From Protostelium mycophagum (taxonomy: Eukaryota > Evosea > Variosea > Protosteliida > Protosteliaceae), in the NCBI GenBank assembly GCA_002081555.1, contig MZNV01002860.1:1-22096 (forward strand): a stretch of DNA of 22,096 nt, read 5' to 3'. The notes beneath the pieces were generated by a model. The model was not told where the DNA came from, did no database searches, and saw only the letters and a list, made by a program, of their open reading frames with translations. Below are positions 11,516 to 21,940 of this stretch, one piece after another. The translations under genes were made by a program, and so were the position numbers. Each line of letters opens with the position of its first letter. Positions within the stretch are counted from its first letter, which is position 1.

Positions 11516-12209
11516 AAAACTCACAATGAATCGAAAATGTGCGGGAAGGAAATGTACATAAAGGACTTGCATTTTTTACGTTTATTCTTTACGGGATCTT
11601 ACCGTGGTTCTACACGGTTGTTACCGATCCCTCTTCTGTGGGTGTGTGGTCGATTCTTTCACCTTCATTTCGAAAAAATCACGCGAAAATATATTTTCTG
11701 CGTGGAAATTTCCGACACCGGATCCGGACGAGTCCGGATGATTCCAAGAAATAAAAAAAATCGAAAGAAGATTATTTTTCTCGTAAAAGTGTTTGTAAAA
11801 GAGCAGTTATTTTCCCTCCACCGCCGATCCTTCAAGCCCATTATCAAGACGGACGATCTTCAGCAGAGCGCGAGACGGACAGAAGTCAGCAGAATACACC
11901 AATAAGTTCTTATAACTTTGTGTAAGTACCTAATTCTTAAGCACCATATGGTGGGATTTCGCTCAGATCATCAACATTCTCTTCTATGGGCTGGGATCGT
12001 TATATCAGGACCAAAATTTCTCGGCTGCTCAGTTTCAAGTGTGATTGTGGAATGGCTGCTGAGTCGGCTGGCTGCTTTGATCTTTCATATTATCTCAAGA
12101 TCAACCTCGGCTTGGTCATTTTCAATGTGATCTGCACACGCAATCCGTCTTCCTGCGGTTTAAATTTTCGAGCGACATTTATTGATTCAATCATAGGTCT
12201 TTTTAGAGA
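11516..12209. other. Intergenic region between the GPCR-PIPK and the PHD/SPOC gene
   Basis: It holds the 3' flank of the kinase gene and the 5' flank of the next gene. The longest plus frame (11537-11905) is lysine- and phenylalanine-rich and matches no family I know; I treat it as chance. An AATAAA occurs near 11749 within AAGAAATAAAAAAAATCG. No RNA gene is seen. Confidence 0.4.
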
Positions 12210-15200
12210 ATGTCTGCACAAGTGGAATTCCCCAGAGATTCAGATAGCGAAGGTGAGAAGCCTGCCAGTCCAAAAACCAAAGCAAAGAAAGAAGCTACAA
12301 AAGAAAAGCAACCCGCACATAAGAGGAGGAAGAAAAATGATGGCGAGAGAGAAGAGGTGAGTCGCATCGCAATGAGAATCTGGTGACGTGTATGGGAAAA
12401 CTCGGAGAAAAATGGTGGTCACGTGACCCTTGAAATATCGAAATGAAACCCCCCATGGTGTTTGGTCGTGTGCAGAAGAAAAACATTGAGGCATAGTCAG
12501 CATAAAGACACTGCGTTGTCTATGGTGTCTAATATCACGAATGATTATTGTGGCGCTTCGCGCTTCAGCATCATGTCGGATACTGCTCTACTGTTTTGCT
12601 TGTGTGATGTCTGTACGGCTTTGCCGCAGTATCCACTACCTGTCAAAAAACGACGTCACATAAAGAGCCAGAATTGAGATATCTCAGGTCGCAAGCAACG
12701 ATAACGAGGTCAAACCTACGGTACAAATTCCCGAAGACGAGGAAGACTTTGAAGCCATGGATACCGAAATTACTCGACCAGAGAGACCCACAAGATCTTC
12801 CGCAGTGAAAGAAGATTCCAAGAAAAAGGACAAGGTGAGTGATGACGTCATCATGACGTCATCCTGACCCCTACAGAAACCCACCGCAGAAAAAAAGACC
12901 ACGAGGTCGAAAAAAAAACAGGATGAAATGGAGGTCGAAAAAAATCCCGGAGAAGCCTCTGATGAGCAGAGCTCAACCCCACAAGAAGACTCTAAAGACA
13001 ATACGAGGGACAGCAACGACTCGAATGACTCTGTAGACGATCTGGACGATGTTCACTGTCAGGTGGGGATGTTTTGGTTTGCGTCACGTGATTTTGTTGT
13101 GACATCTCGTGGGAAATTGATCGCGAAGCAACGTGAAGAATTTCTGTTGTTTTTTTTAGATGAAAATGATACCCAAAAATAAAAACTGACTGTTGTAGTT
13201 GTGCGAGGAAGAGGACAAGGATGACGAACTATTACTGTGTGATAATTGTGACAAAGGGTACCACATATTTTGTCTAGATCCTCCTCTCAAGGCGATACCA
13301 AAATCGGATTGGTATTGTGATGAGTGCAAGCCGATCATCGCGAAGAGAAACGCCAAGAAAGGAAAGAAAGAGACACCTAAGAAGGACACGTGAGATATCA
13401 TCACATTTCATCATGACATCACGACGCATCATGCCGCGTCATCACATGTCATTGACACGTCATCAGCCGTCATTCCAGAAAGACGAATGACAGCAAGCCC
13501 AAAAAATTAGTTGGCAGGAAAATGTTGTCTAAATGGGATGATGGAAATGTTTATCAAGTCCTCGTCATCGGGCGCGAGAAGGCTAAAAATATGTGGAAGG
13601 TTCAGTTCACCAGTGGTGATATAGGTGAGTCGGGCATCTACAATTGATCAATTTGAGATTTCGGGTAAATTCCGAGGTTTAGTTTGTGTTGTGAACAAAA
13701 CCATAATTGTGTTTTTGACATTTACACCGACACAATCACAAAATTTCAGCGAAATTTCACGGACTAAAACACAACAGAAACAGCAGAAGAGAAGAGCCTC
13801 GAGACAGATCCAGATGAGCTGGCGGAACCTGATGATGACGACATCATCTGTTCTGTTTGTAGAGAGGCAAAAGACGACGAGCTCGTCTTATTGTGTGACG
13901 GTGAAGATTGTGGAAGAGGATATCACACCTACTGCCTGAGGCCAAAATTAGACGCAATTCCGGTAATTTTTTGCCTCGTTGTAGACATGACGTTTATTGA
14001 GATTCATCTACATTTGAAATATAATAAATATTCACATAAGACAGGATGATTCCACTTGGCTTTGCCCCATCTGCAAACATAATGATGTGAAGGCTGAGGT
14101 ACCCGACAGTTCTTCAGAAGAAGAGAAGGTTGTAGATCCTCAATAATTATGCATATTTTAATTTCCCTATTTTCCTTCAATGAAGTAGTATTATAAACTC
14201 CATCACTGGAATATTCATGGAAATGTCATCTGACCGGTTGTAGACGCCCAGAAGACAATTCGCCGTAAAGAGCTCAGACATGCTAAGTAAATCACCAAAG
14301 AAAAAAAAGCCAAGACCTTCCCTTGAAACCGGGAAATCCGACAAGAAGGATTCCGATGAAAACTCCGAGAAATCTGACAAACCGGAAGAAAAATCTGAAA
14401 AGTCAGAAGGAAAATCTGAAAAGTCAGAAGGAAAATCTGACAAGCCGGAAGAAAAAGGCGAATCTGGAAAATCGGAGGAAAAATCTGACAAACCGGAAGA
14501 AAAAAAATCGAAATCGCTGAAGGCGGAGGAAACATTAGAAGAAAAACAACAAGAAAAAAAACCAATTGTAGTGCACCCCGAAGACAAAGAAAAAAAGGCA
14601 ACAAAGACGGAAAAGAGTGGGTCTATTTTTGGGAATTTTTACCATCTACAACGGGATAATTTTTCTAGGTAGTGTTCCGGTTGCGGTGAACCCCACCCCT
14701 ATACCTGGTTACGTATCCCCTCTAGGTCAGTCATGATGATATCATAGAGTTCACCACGATATCATATTTTATATCCATTCAACTTTTGCCGAATCTGTGC
14801 TTCAAATTGTCTTCATGATATCATATCCCATTGTCACATTTCATATTGTGATATCATATAGAGAAGAACCCCTCCCCTGCCAAATGCTTTTGGAGAGGTC
14901 AGATCACCGTCGCAGAGAAATTAATCGGAAATTTCACCCTCTTCGTCCGAGACTGGCAAGTCAGCTTCCTCAACAGGTACCGAATACCCTCCCACATTTC
15001 CTCGAAATTTCCCTGACTCGTTGTAGAGCGCCACCAATCCTCCCCTGTAGCCTGTCAGGAAAAGACCCCAAAGACTTGAAACCTTTCTTACGGTCAAGCA
15101 TGACTCTCATTGCGGCAGAGCAATTCGCCTATATTTTGCCCGACGCAGAAGACGGCGACATCACATTGAAAGCATTATTCAAAACGATGACTGAAAAGCA

Positions 15201-17368
15201 GAGCTTTTTGGTGACTCCACTGCTTGCCCACAATTTATACATGGGGCCGTCCGGTTTATTTCCGGGAATTATGCCGTTGAGGGTGGGATTTTCTGAAGCA
15301 AAATATTTCTATTTTTTTAAAAAATTTATTTTACAGATGCGAAATTCCATGATTAAAAATAATTTAGGTGGAGCCAAAACTATCTTTTGTCGCCGTATTT
15401 GTACCCACTTACGCCAAGATTCCACCCCGCATAGACACTCCCGAAGACCATCTAAAACCTTTGTTTAAAATCCCCGCAACACACAGCTTTGCACAAGGGC
15501 TCAGAATCAACATCGTCGGCTTTCTGCCCACGGACAGAAGGGTGAAATTTCATTGAAATATCAGAGAAATTTAAAGGAAATTTCCCACTTTGAGACGGAA
15601 AAAATCCTGCGAAACGAAAATTCTTCTGACATTACCAGGTCGCGATGATTGCAAAGTTTTTGACCGAATGTGGTGGAGCTGTGTGCTCTACAAGCATGAT
15701 GAAAACTGCAGACTTGAAGGCCTCACTTGCCCCCTCTGACCTCATCGTTGTGAGTATTTTATAAAATTGCAAGTGTAAAAATAAACTCTCTGTGATTGCG
15801 GCTGTGCCACTAAAACCCGGATTTAAATTTCACCAAGTCACTGTTAGAAAAAATAATAAATTTACGGGGAAAAGGTTGAACCTCGGGTTGTGAGGAATGT
15901 CCAGACGGAGATGCCACATCTCGTAGATTGGAAACTTTTATTTCCGGCGATAAAATTCACCAAATCTCTGGAATATCTTGACAGGTGCTGCAGGCACAAA
16001 AAGATGCTCATCCCAAAGGAGAGACCGACGAACAGATGGGCCATCAAAATATATAGACAGACATTGGCTGATCTACAACAAGAGGCCACTAAATCAGATA
16101 CGTAAGTAGAAATTTCCCTGAAATGTCACTAAAGTTTCCAGTGGAAAAGCCGCCCTAGCTATGACAGAGAAATGTGAGTGGAAATCTCAATGAAAACTCA
16201 CTGACTATTCTAGACTTGAAAGGGGACCACGGAATACCTATCTCAGCCACAGATGACAGAGAAGAACGAAAAGTGTCACAGCTGTCAAATTGTGACAAGA
16301 TCTTGGCGTGTGCGGCACGTCTGAGCTATATCTACTCCTCTGTAGCAAGACATGTTGTAGTCATCTCAAAGGACAAGGGGCTCGGCCATCAAGGCCTTCA
16401 GAACAGAGTGAGCGTCTCATTTTTTGATTTACAAATGACGAACAAGTCCTGAATGTCGGTAGATCCTAACTATGGATGTCGAACAGATGATCAGATTCTT
16501 TGACAGTCAAGCAACAAGAAGAAAGACGGCACCTACCACTTATGAATCAGAATATGTTCTGGTGCCCGAGAATCAACCACATATAAAGAAACCCAAGGCA
16601 CCAAAACCCACCCCCGCCCCACCCCCTGCAAAAGCCCCCGCCCCCAAAACGTCGACACCGAAAGTGGCCGCGTCGACGCCCAAAGTGGCTGCGCCGACAC
16701 CCAAGATGGCCACAACCACGCCCAAGCCACCACAGAATCCCAAGACTGTGGTTGTAAACCTGACCGGCAGCAAACCCTCTCCCACCAGCTCTATTTCCAT
16801 GAAAATTATGACCCCACAAGCCCAAGCCGCGCCTGTCAAGTCAGCCTTTGTGGCACCCATTGGTACGACTCCCCCCTCTTCTGTTGCGCCCGCCAGAACG
16901 GCTCCACCTGCAGCCCCGAAACCTGCAGCATCGGTGCCTGCCCAAGCCACACAGCAGACGCCCCAATCCCAACCCCAACCCCAACCCCAAGCAACACAAA
17001 CACCCCAGGCAACACATGAAGTAAAACAGGAGATATCTCAGCCACAAGCGGTACAAAACACTTCTCAAGCTCAGCCCCCAGCAGCTGTACAGCAGACTCC
17101 AGAGGCAGCTCCAGAGGCAGCTCCAGAGGCACCCCAAGCAACAGTGGATATAAAGCAGGCCCAACCAACAGAGGAGACACCCCAGGCGAAAGAGGCAAAG
17201 CAGGAGACAGAGCAACCAACAGAGGATGTAAAGCAGGAGACACCCCAGGCAAAAGAGGACACAAAGCAGGAGATACCCCAGGCGAAAGAGGCAAAGCAGG
17301 AGACAGAGCCAGCCCAGGAGCCAGCAGAAACGACGAAAGCCGAGCCAAACAATCCACAAGAGAACTGA
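12210..17368 (+). CDS. Multidomain chromatin-type protein: PHD, Tudor-like, PHD, SPOC-like, PIN-like (17 exons, 1176 aa)
   Basis: Exons: 12210-12356, 12688-12834, 12877-13062, 13199-13389, 13479-13624, 13778-13962, 14045-14128, 14244-14616, 14669-14725, 14862-14976, 15027-15282, 15368-15541, 15639-15749, 15875-16101, 16142-16173, 16214-16407, 16463-17368. Order: an acidic and lysine-rich N-terminus; PHD finger 1 with C4HC3 ligands C159, C162, C174, C177, H182, C185, C200, C203; a Tudor-like segment (about 234-272: VGRKMLSKWDDG, WKVQFTSGDI); PHD finger 2 (C297, C300, C312, C317, H322, C325, C341, C344); a KSEEK/KPEEK repeat linker; a SPOC-like domain (about 510-670, starting CFWRGQI); a GG-containing segment (about 675-715) that could be half a BRCT; a PIN-like region (about 738-890) with candidate acidic residues D742, D838, D864; and a Pro/Ala/Gln/Glu tail. 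PHD plus SPOC suggests a histone-reading transcription or RNA-processing factor (PHF3/Bye1-like logic); nuclear location is inferred. Confidence 0.82.
12357..12687 (+). other. Unusually long first intron of the PHD/SPOC gene
   Basis: At 331 nt this is the longest intron in the window, against a usual 30-140. It has a GTGAGT donor and a TCTCAG acceptor and keeps phase 0. It contains GTCACGTGAC (about 12419-12428), a CACGTG core. A first intron this long could carry regulatory sites, but I see nothing that proves it. Confidence 0.5.
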
Positions 17369-17464
17369 CCAACAATGGTTTAGATAAATTTGCAGTTATC
17401 TTTCCTGAACAAAAATATTGATTTCTGTTCTTTTGAAAGAATTCCTTCATTGTGGAGCGCGCGA

Positions 17465-19306
17465 TTACCCTCTGAAGGCGAACCAGAAGGTAGCACCCTC
17501 CTCGATGATTCCGAGGCTGTACTGGACGATGAAGTTGAGGATGCTGGCTGTTTTCGTCAGCAACAATAAATTGTTTTGTGGTCCTCGATGTGAATGACTC
17601 ACGAACTTCTGGAGGTGCTGGGATTGAGAAAGTGGTGGTGTTTCCAGCAGGCAGAACATTTTGCAAGTACGCAGTAAGCATCTGACTGACGGCTGCAAAG
17701 TTTTGGTGTGTGGGATCAAATCTGGAATCACCGCGGAAGTTCTGAGGTTGTTAGCGTCCATACGGCAGTAACGGAGAGACTCACCGTGGCCAAAAAGTTG
17801 ATGTTCTCTACGGAAGGAGTGACGGCGATGTCGATGCCAGATGCATCAGTCTTGGTGAAAGCCACGTTGAAGTCGGTTGTGATGTTTAAATCCAACTCAA
17901 CGTTGAGAGAGTCTCCGCGGTCGTTGTGTTGTCCGACCTCGAAAGTGGAGAAGATTCTGGGTGAGAGTCCTCCGTTCTTAAAGTTGAAGTTGCTTTCCTC
18001 TGAGATTTTGGCGGTGAGGTTCAATCCAACTGATTTTATTAAATAAATTTGAAATATTCCAAAAATAGACTTACATGGGTGCACTACAGTGATGAGTTGT
18101 CCGATCTGGGTGGCGGCGTTGGATGCGGTGTGAAGCAGGCAGTTGAACACGTCTGCGTTCACAAAGGCCTGAACACGTCATCACAGATTTCGTCGGTGAC
18201 AACTATACCTGGATTGTCTTCCCTTCATCCCAAGTGTGAGAGCGGAAGGGCTTGCAAGAGGTAGAGTCTTCGTTTGAAAGGTAAGAGCTACCGTTCAGTG
18301 TGATGGTTAGGACTTTATTGACCACCGCGGGTGCTGCTGTCATAGCCATGTCTGTGACTGTCAGAACATTCTTTACAGCCGAAGGGTTATTACCGAGCTT
18401 GATGATGCTGGCGATGTCCACTTGGAAGTCTTGTTCTTCAAGTGCTTTCGCGATTAAATTGTTCAGGTTGTTTTTGATAAGAACAGGAGTGAACTGTCTG
18501 TCGGTTAGTTTTTAATTGAATTCGCGACATGTCAAGAAAAAAATGAAAGACACCCACAGGTTGTCTCAGCGCGATCAACAACCAAGGCACGAAAGCATTC
18601 AGTCCCTCGTTGTGGAAATCTGAAGTCATCAATCATCTAATATGAAGAATCTTTTGTACCCAAATATGTGTTTGAAAAGTTGAGTGCGACTGTTTGCAAT
18701 TCGAAGGTTGGTTTTTTTGTGGTTATATTATAGCCCATCTTGACAGACACAGTGAAGTCAGTTTGATTCAAAGTGACTAATGTGGAAACGCTCTTTAAAG
18801 AAACGGTCACATTTGCCTTAAAACCGAGTTTGAATCCGCGTCTGCTCAATAGTCAGGCAAATTGAAAGGAAGTATTACTCACACTTCGAGTTCAAGAAGA
18901 GTGGGGTCTGTGGATGACAATTGAAAGGCGGTATAACCAGCATCCGTCAGTGTCATGGCCTCCAGCTACCGCGAATCAGAACAGAAGATTGAAGATGAAA
19001 ATTACCGCAAGGATTGGGACTGAAGTGTTGGGCAGATAATAGGAGACTGTTGTGGTCAATATCACCGATTTGAAATGAATCGGACTCACAATCAGGAAAT
19101 GAGAGCGGGGTTTGGGAGAGGATTATCCCAAAAAGTCCTCCGGAGTGTGTGAGCCAATTAGACAATTTTTCAATGTCAACAGACACCCTATCATGGTTAG
19201 ACGTCGTAACTAGTCACACTCACTTGACACCAGATCTGTCCTCAGTCACATTCTGAGAGGCAACAGCGGCCAGACAGAGGGCCAAGATGAAGAGCTTCGC
19301 GTTCAT
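17465..19306 (-). CDS. BPI/LBP/CETP-family secreted lipid-binding protein (11 exons, 464 aa)
   Basis: Exons in transcript order: 19224-19306, 19090-19187, 19006-19046, 18883-18965, 18660-18841, 18558-18619, 18209-18493, 18075-18168, 17785-18029, 17603-17741, 17465-17547. Phases agree and the sum is 465 codons. A signal peptide MNAKLFILALCLAAVAS opens the protein. The order and length fit the BPI fold: an N-terminal barrel (SFPDFSYYLPNTSVPILA, FKLGFKANVTVSLKS), a middle stretch (NGSSYLSN), and a C-terminal barrel ending SILNFIVQYSLGIIEEGATF. Only two cysteines remain in the mature protein (C263, C288) and could form the family's single disulfide. Several N-glycosylation sites occur. BPI/LBP proteins bind lipopolysaccharide or carry lipid; an antibacterial or lipid-transfer role outside the cell is inferred. 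The gene converges on the PHD/SPOC gene with 96 bp between stop codons. Confidence 0.8.
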
Positions 19307-20152
19307 CTCAGGGCTTCCTGCGGAATTCGGAAAGTGTCAACATCACCTCGTTGTAGTCTGATCATTCCCGTGGGAATACGATTTCTCATTTTTCATTGGA
19401 ATAAAATGAGAACGGTTGGCTCCTTTTATCATGCTTGCTTCTTCCATATTTGCTGTGTCAAACTGTGTGATGACAAAGACACCCGTGGTTGCCAGAAAGA
19501 ATATTTTAGTACAAGGAATTTCTCTCCAAAAATTTTCTTTGCGCAGAATCGATCAGTGATCTAATTTTTATTACTTGAAAAACACATCAAAACGGTAATT
19601 CATTTCATTTTCTGCAGATTTCTTTAAAAATAATTTTTGAGCGGGACGACAAGGCCCGCTTGGCAGAAATAATCGAAGATCACGACTGTAGCATCATGAA
19701 TTCCAAAATTGTTTAGTTGTGTGAAATCGCTAAGTAAGCAGTTTCATCACGATCAGGGTCGGGGTTTGAGCGCCTCCGTTCGCGCGGGAATTTCCCGAAG
19801 AAAATGTACACTTGTGCGATTTTGTTCTGAAATACAATTTCCCCCTGTCGGCCGGAAAGCTCCCTCAAAAACACACCCATGGGCGGGCTCAAACGGTCCG
19901 CCCCTCTTTCTTTGTGGACTGGGTATTATGAATATGTCACTCACTGTTCAATAATTTATTGTTATCCACAATTTTGTTTGTTGCGAATTTGAAGACCCAT
20001 TTTCTGACACATTATCAAACTTCAATAATGCCATGGCATTTCTATTTTTCGGCCGGACCGGAAGCCGTTGACAAACATTCCCGAGGGATATGTCACTCTC
20101 GAGAAATTTCGTAAGTCTTGAACCAAATCATAATTCTCACAGCCCAACAAAG
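19307..20152. promoter_or_regulatory. Divergent upstream region of the BPI-like and two-module secreted genes
   Basis: No gene is supported in this 846-bp stretch. It contains a perfect 13-base palindrome, CGGGAATTTCCCG, at 19785-19797, and an AGCGGG/CCCGCT inverted repeat near 19640-19661. Just before the right-hand start codon, TTTC|GTAAGT (19... donor at 20111) and CTCACAG (ending 20142) outline a possible 32-nt intron in the 5' UTR. The in-frame upstream ATG at 20090 would put a polar stretch ahead of the signal peptide and is less likely to be the start. Confidence 0.4.
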
Positions 20153-21556
20153 ATGTCACGACTCCTCGTCCTCGTCTTTTTATCTGCAGCTGTTGCTGGT
20201 CTCAATTTCCCAGCTTCCTACCAGATGAACATCACCGCCGACAGGGACAACGTACACTTGCACAGGGATAAACAACATTACTTACACATTTCAGACCTTG
20301 GTGTATGCTACAGACGGGGCTATCTCCTCTTATGACACCAAAAGACAAAAGCCTTTTGGATCTGAACCCCAATACTATTTTGCTGTCAACCAAACCTCTT
20401 ATATGGAAAGACCCACCGCCTGCATCATTCAACAGTACGACGGAATCGACATACTGTTTGACCCTCTTCACGCTTGGAACAAGCTCAACACGTGAAATTC
20501 GTCCTATTTTCATATTTCCTGACAAGTGCAGACCTCTGGGACAAAAATGTGTGTATAATAATCGACCTGGATTGCTTTATACAGTCCAATGGAGCTCCCC
20601 AACCTCCCTCATCCGTTCAGATGTGAGTAAATACATAAACACGCTCACAAACTGAACTGATGTCAACAGGCGAAAGCGCAACTATGCGTCTCTTTAGATA
20701 ATACTGTCCCCTATTATCTCAATGCCTCTAACCATTACATGCCTATTGTATTCTCTTCTGTCAGCGAAAAGGTCGTCCCCTCACTTCCTCCTGTCTGCTT
20801 TACAAAGGTGATTGGCTCATTCCGTCATCGCACTTGACTGAGATCTGCAGAATATGTTGTCTCTGAAAGCTCCTTATTCCTACACTTGGAAAGACTATGA
20901 CGACAAAGGTCAGCAGACTGTCTTAGGAAATGTGAGATCATTACTGCGATTTTTGATCAAAATGGTGTCAATCAGTCTCACCAGAACAGGGTTTTGTTCG
21001 CCATGACGGGCAAGAGGTGGTGACAAAGTTCGACAGTACTATTTTGGAGGACCACGGTAATTCCTGGTATTTTGTCGCTAATCAGACCACTTACAAGCTG
21101 GTGAAGTTCTTTTGACATCCTTGACATCAGCTTCGCGATTGCATTACAAAACCTGATAGATTCAGAATAATGGAGTGTGCAAGAGCTCTAAAGATAGCTG
21201 GGGATATTGGAACCCTGTACAAAATTTTTTTGACAGACTCCATCTTACTGATGGACCATTCTCTATGACGTGAGGGTGAATCCACTTGGCTGCGTCAACT
21301 GAAAGGCTTCAGAACCACCAATGATGATTGTCATGCAGATGGCAGAGATGGCAAGTCGTCTAGATTTCAAGGATTTCTGGGTGGATTTGATGTCTGTGTG
21401 GACTCTCAAGGAAGAGCAATCTCCTCTCAAGGAAGAAACAGCTTCACTGTCTTCAACTGGAACAATGATAAGAGTGACTATTTGATCTTTGAGTACTCAT
21501 CACTCATCCCTACAGGTACTCCTCAAGAGAAGCAGGTCCCTCAGCAGTGCTTTTAG
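20153..21556 (+). CDS. Secreted protein of two related modules (8 exons, 356 aa)
   Basis: Exons: 20153-20251, 20295-20491, 20532-20622, 20670-20807, 20851-20931, 20990-21100, 21160-21269, 21313-21556. Phases agree and the sum is 357 codons. The signal peptide is MSRLLVLVFLSAAVAG. The mature protein is an internal duplication. Module 1 (about 17-175) has YYFAVNQTSY (60-69), a cysteine, then KCVYNN and AQLCVSLDN. Module 2 (about 176-345) has the matching WYFVANQTTY (228-237), GVCKSS, NDDC and FDVCVDSQG, in the same order. The pattern of alternating strands and paired cysteines recalls ependymin-related secreted proteins, but I would not assign the family. The acceptor of exon 7 could be 21160 or 21166 (two residues). 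The last exon and 3' UTR are duplicated in inverted orientation to the right. Confidence 0.78.
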
Positions 21557-21679
21557 GGATATATTCCCATGAATCCATACATTCCAGGATATATAAAGGA
21601 TCTTCACCAAAAATGTTTGTGAAATGATGCATTGCTAATTCTCATCCTCCTTTAAAACACATCTTTCATGATGTACACC
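21401..21679 (+). repeat. Left arm of a 276-279 bp inverted repeat
   Basis: This arm holds the last 52 codons of the two-module secreted gene plus about 120 bases of 3' flank. It matches the reverse complement of 21821-22096 with about nine substitutions and two small indels by eye (roughly 96% identity). The inner boundary is ATGTACACC at 21679. The outer boundary is unknown because the right arm leaves the window. Confidence 0.93.
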
Positions 21680-21940
21680 ACCTCACTCGATATATTCAAA
21701 AATTTATATTTGTTTTTGACTCTCGTCTACTTGCTCAACACCATTCTATCCCTCTGCCTTGCGGGATCTGAGGTGTTGATGCGGCATCAATAAATCGTTC
21801 TGTAACTCAAATCTCGATCAGGTGTACATCATGAAAGATGTTTTAAAGGAGGATGAGAATTAGCAGTGCATCATTTCACAAACATTTTGGTGAAGATCCT
21901 TTATTTATCCTGGAATGTATGGATTCATGAGAATATATCC
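21557..21940. other. Intergenic region between two tail-to-tail paralogues
   Basis: Both sides are the 3' flanks of the convergent secreted genes and belong to the inverted repeat. The 141-bp spacer at 21680-21820 is unique and contains no gene. A poly(A)-like ATATAAA follows the left gene, and AAATAAA (minus strand, about 21900-21906) occupies the matching place after the right gene. Confidence 0.6.

Noticed and set aside
11537-11905. 122-residue plus-strand frame between the GPCR-PIPK and PHD/SPOC genes
   Set aside because: Biased composition, no family resemblance, no splice signals that extend it, and lies in expected flanking DNA.
14177-14604. Minus-strand Ser/Phe/Asp-rich frames
   Set aside because: Shadow of the KSEEK/KPEEK repeat linker in exon 8 of the plus-strand gene.
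16533-17681. Several long minus-strand frames (Val/Gly/Leu- and Cys/Leu-rich) opposite the C-terminal exon of the PHD/SPOC gene
   Set aside because: They are the mirror of the Pro/Ala/Gln/Glu-rich repeats on the plus strand. They carry no family signal and the plus-strand exon is phase-consistent with its gene.
19006-19187. A single long exon 2 for the BPI-like gene through the CESDSF frame
   Set aside because: It leaves the next exon in a frame that soon stops. Splitting it by a 43-nt GTGAGT...CAG intron (19047-19089) restores phase and gives BPI-like sequence.
19753-19944. 63-residue minus-strand frame in the divergent intergenic region
   Set aside because: Pro/Arg-rich, no homology that I recognise, and lies over the palindrome-rich upstream region.
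21101-21130. A 30-nt intron after exon 6 of the two-module secreted gene leading into an LRDCITKPD frame
   Set aside because: The intron would be at the lower size limit and the frame then departs from the module pattern. Extending the intron to 21159 gives IQNNGVCKSS, which matches module 1.
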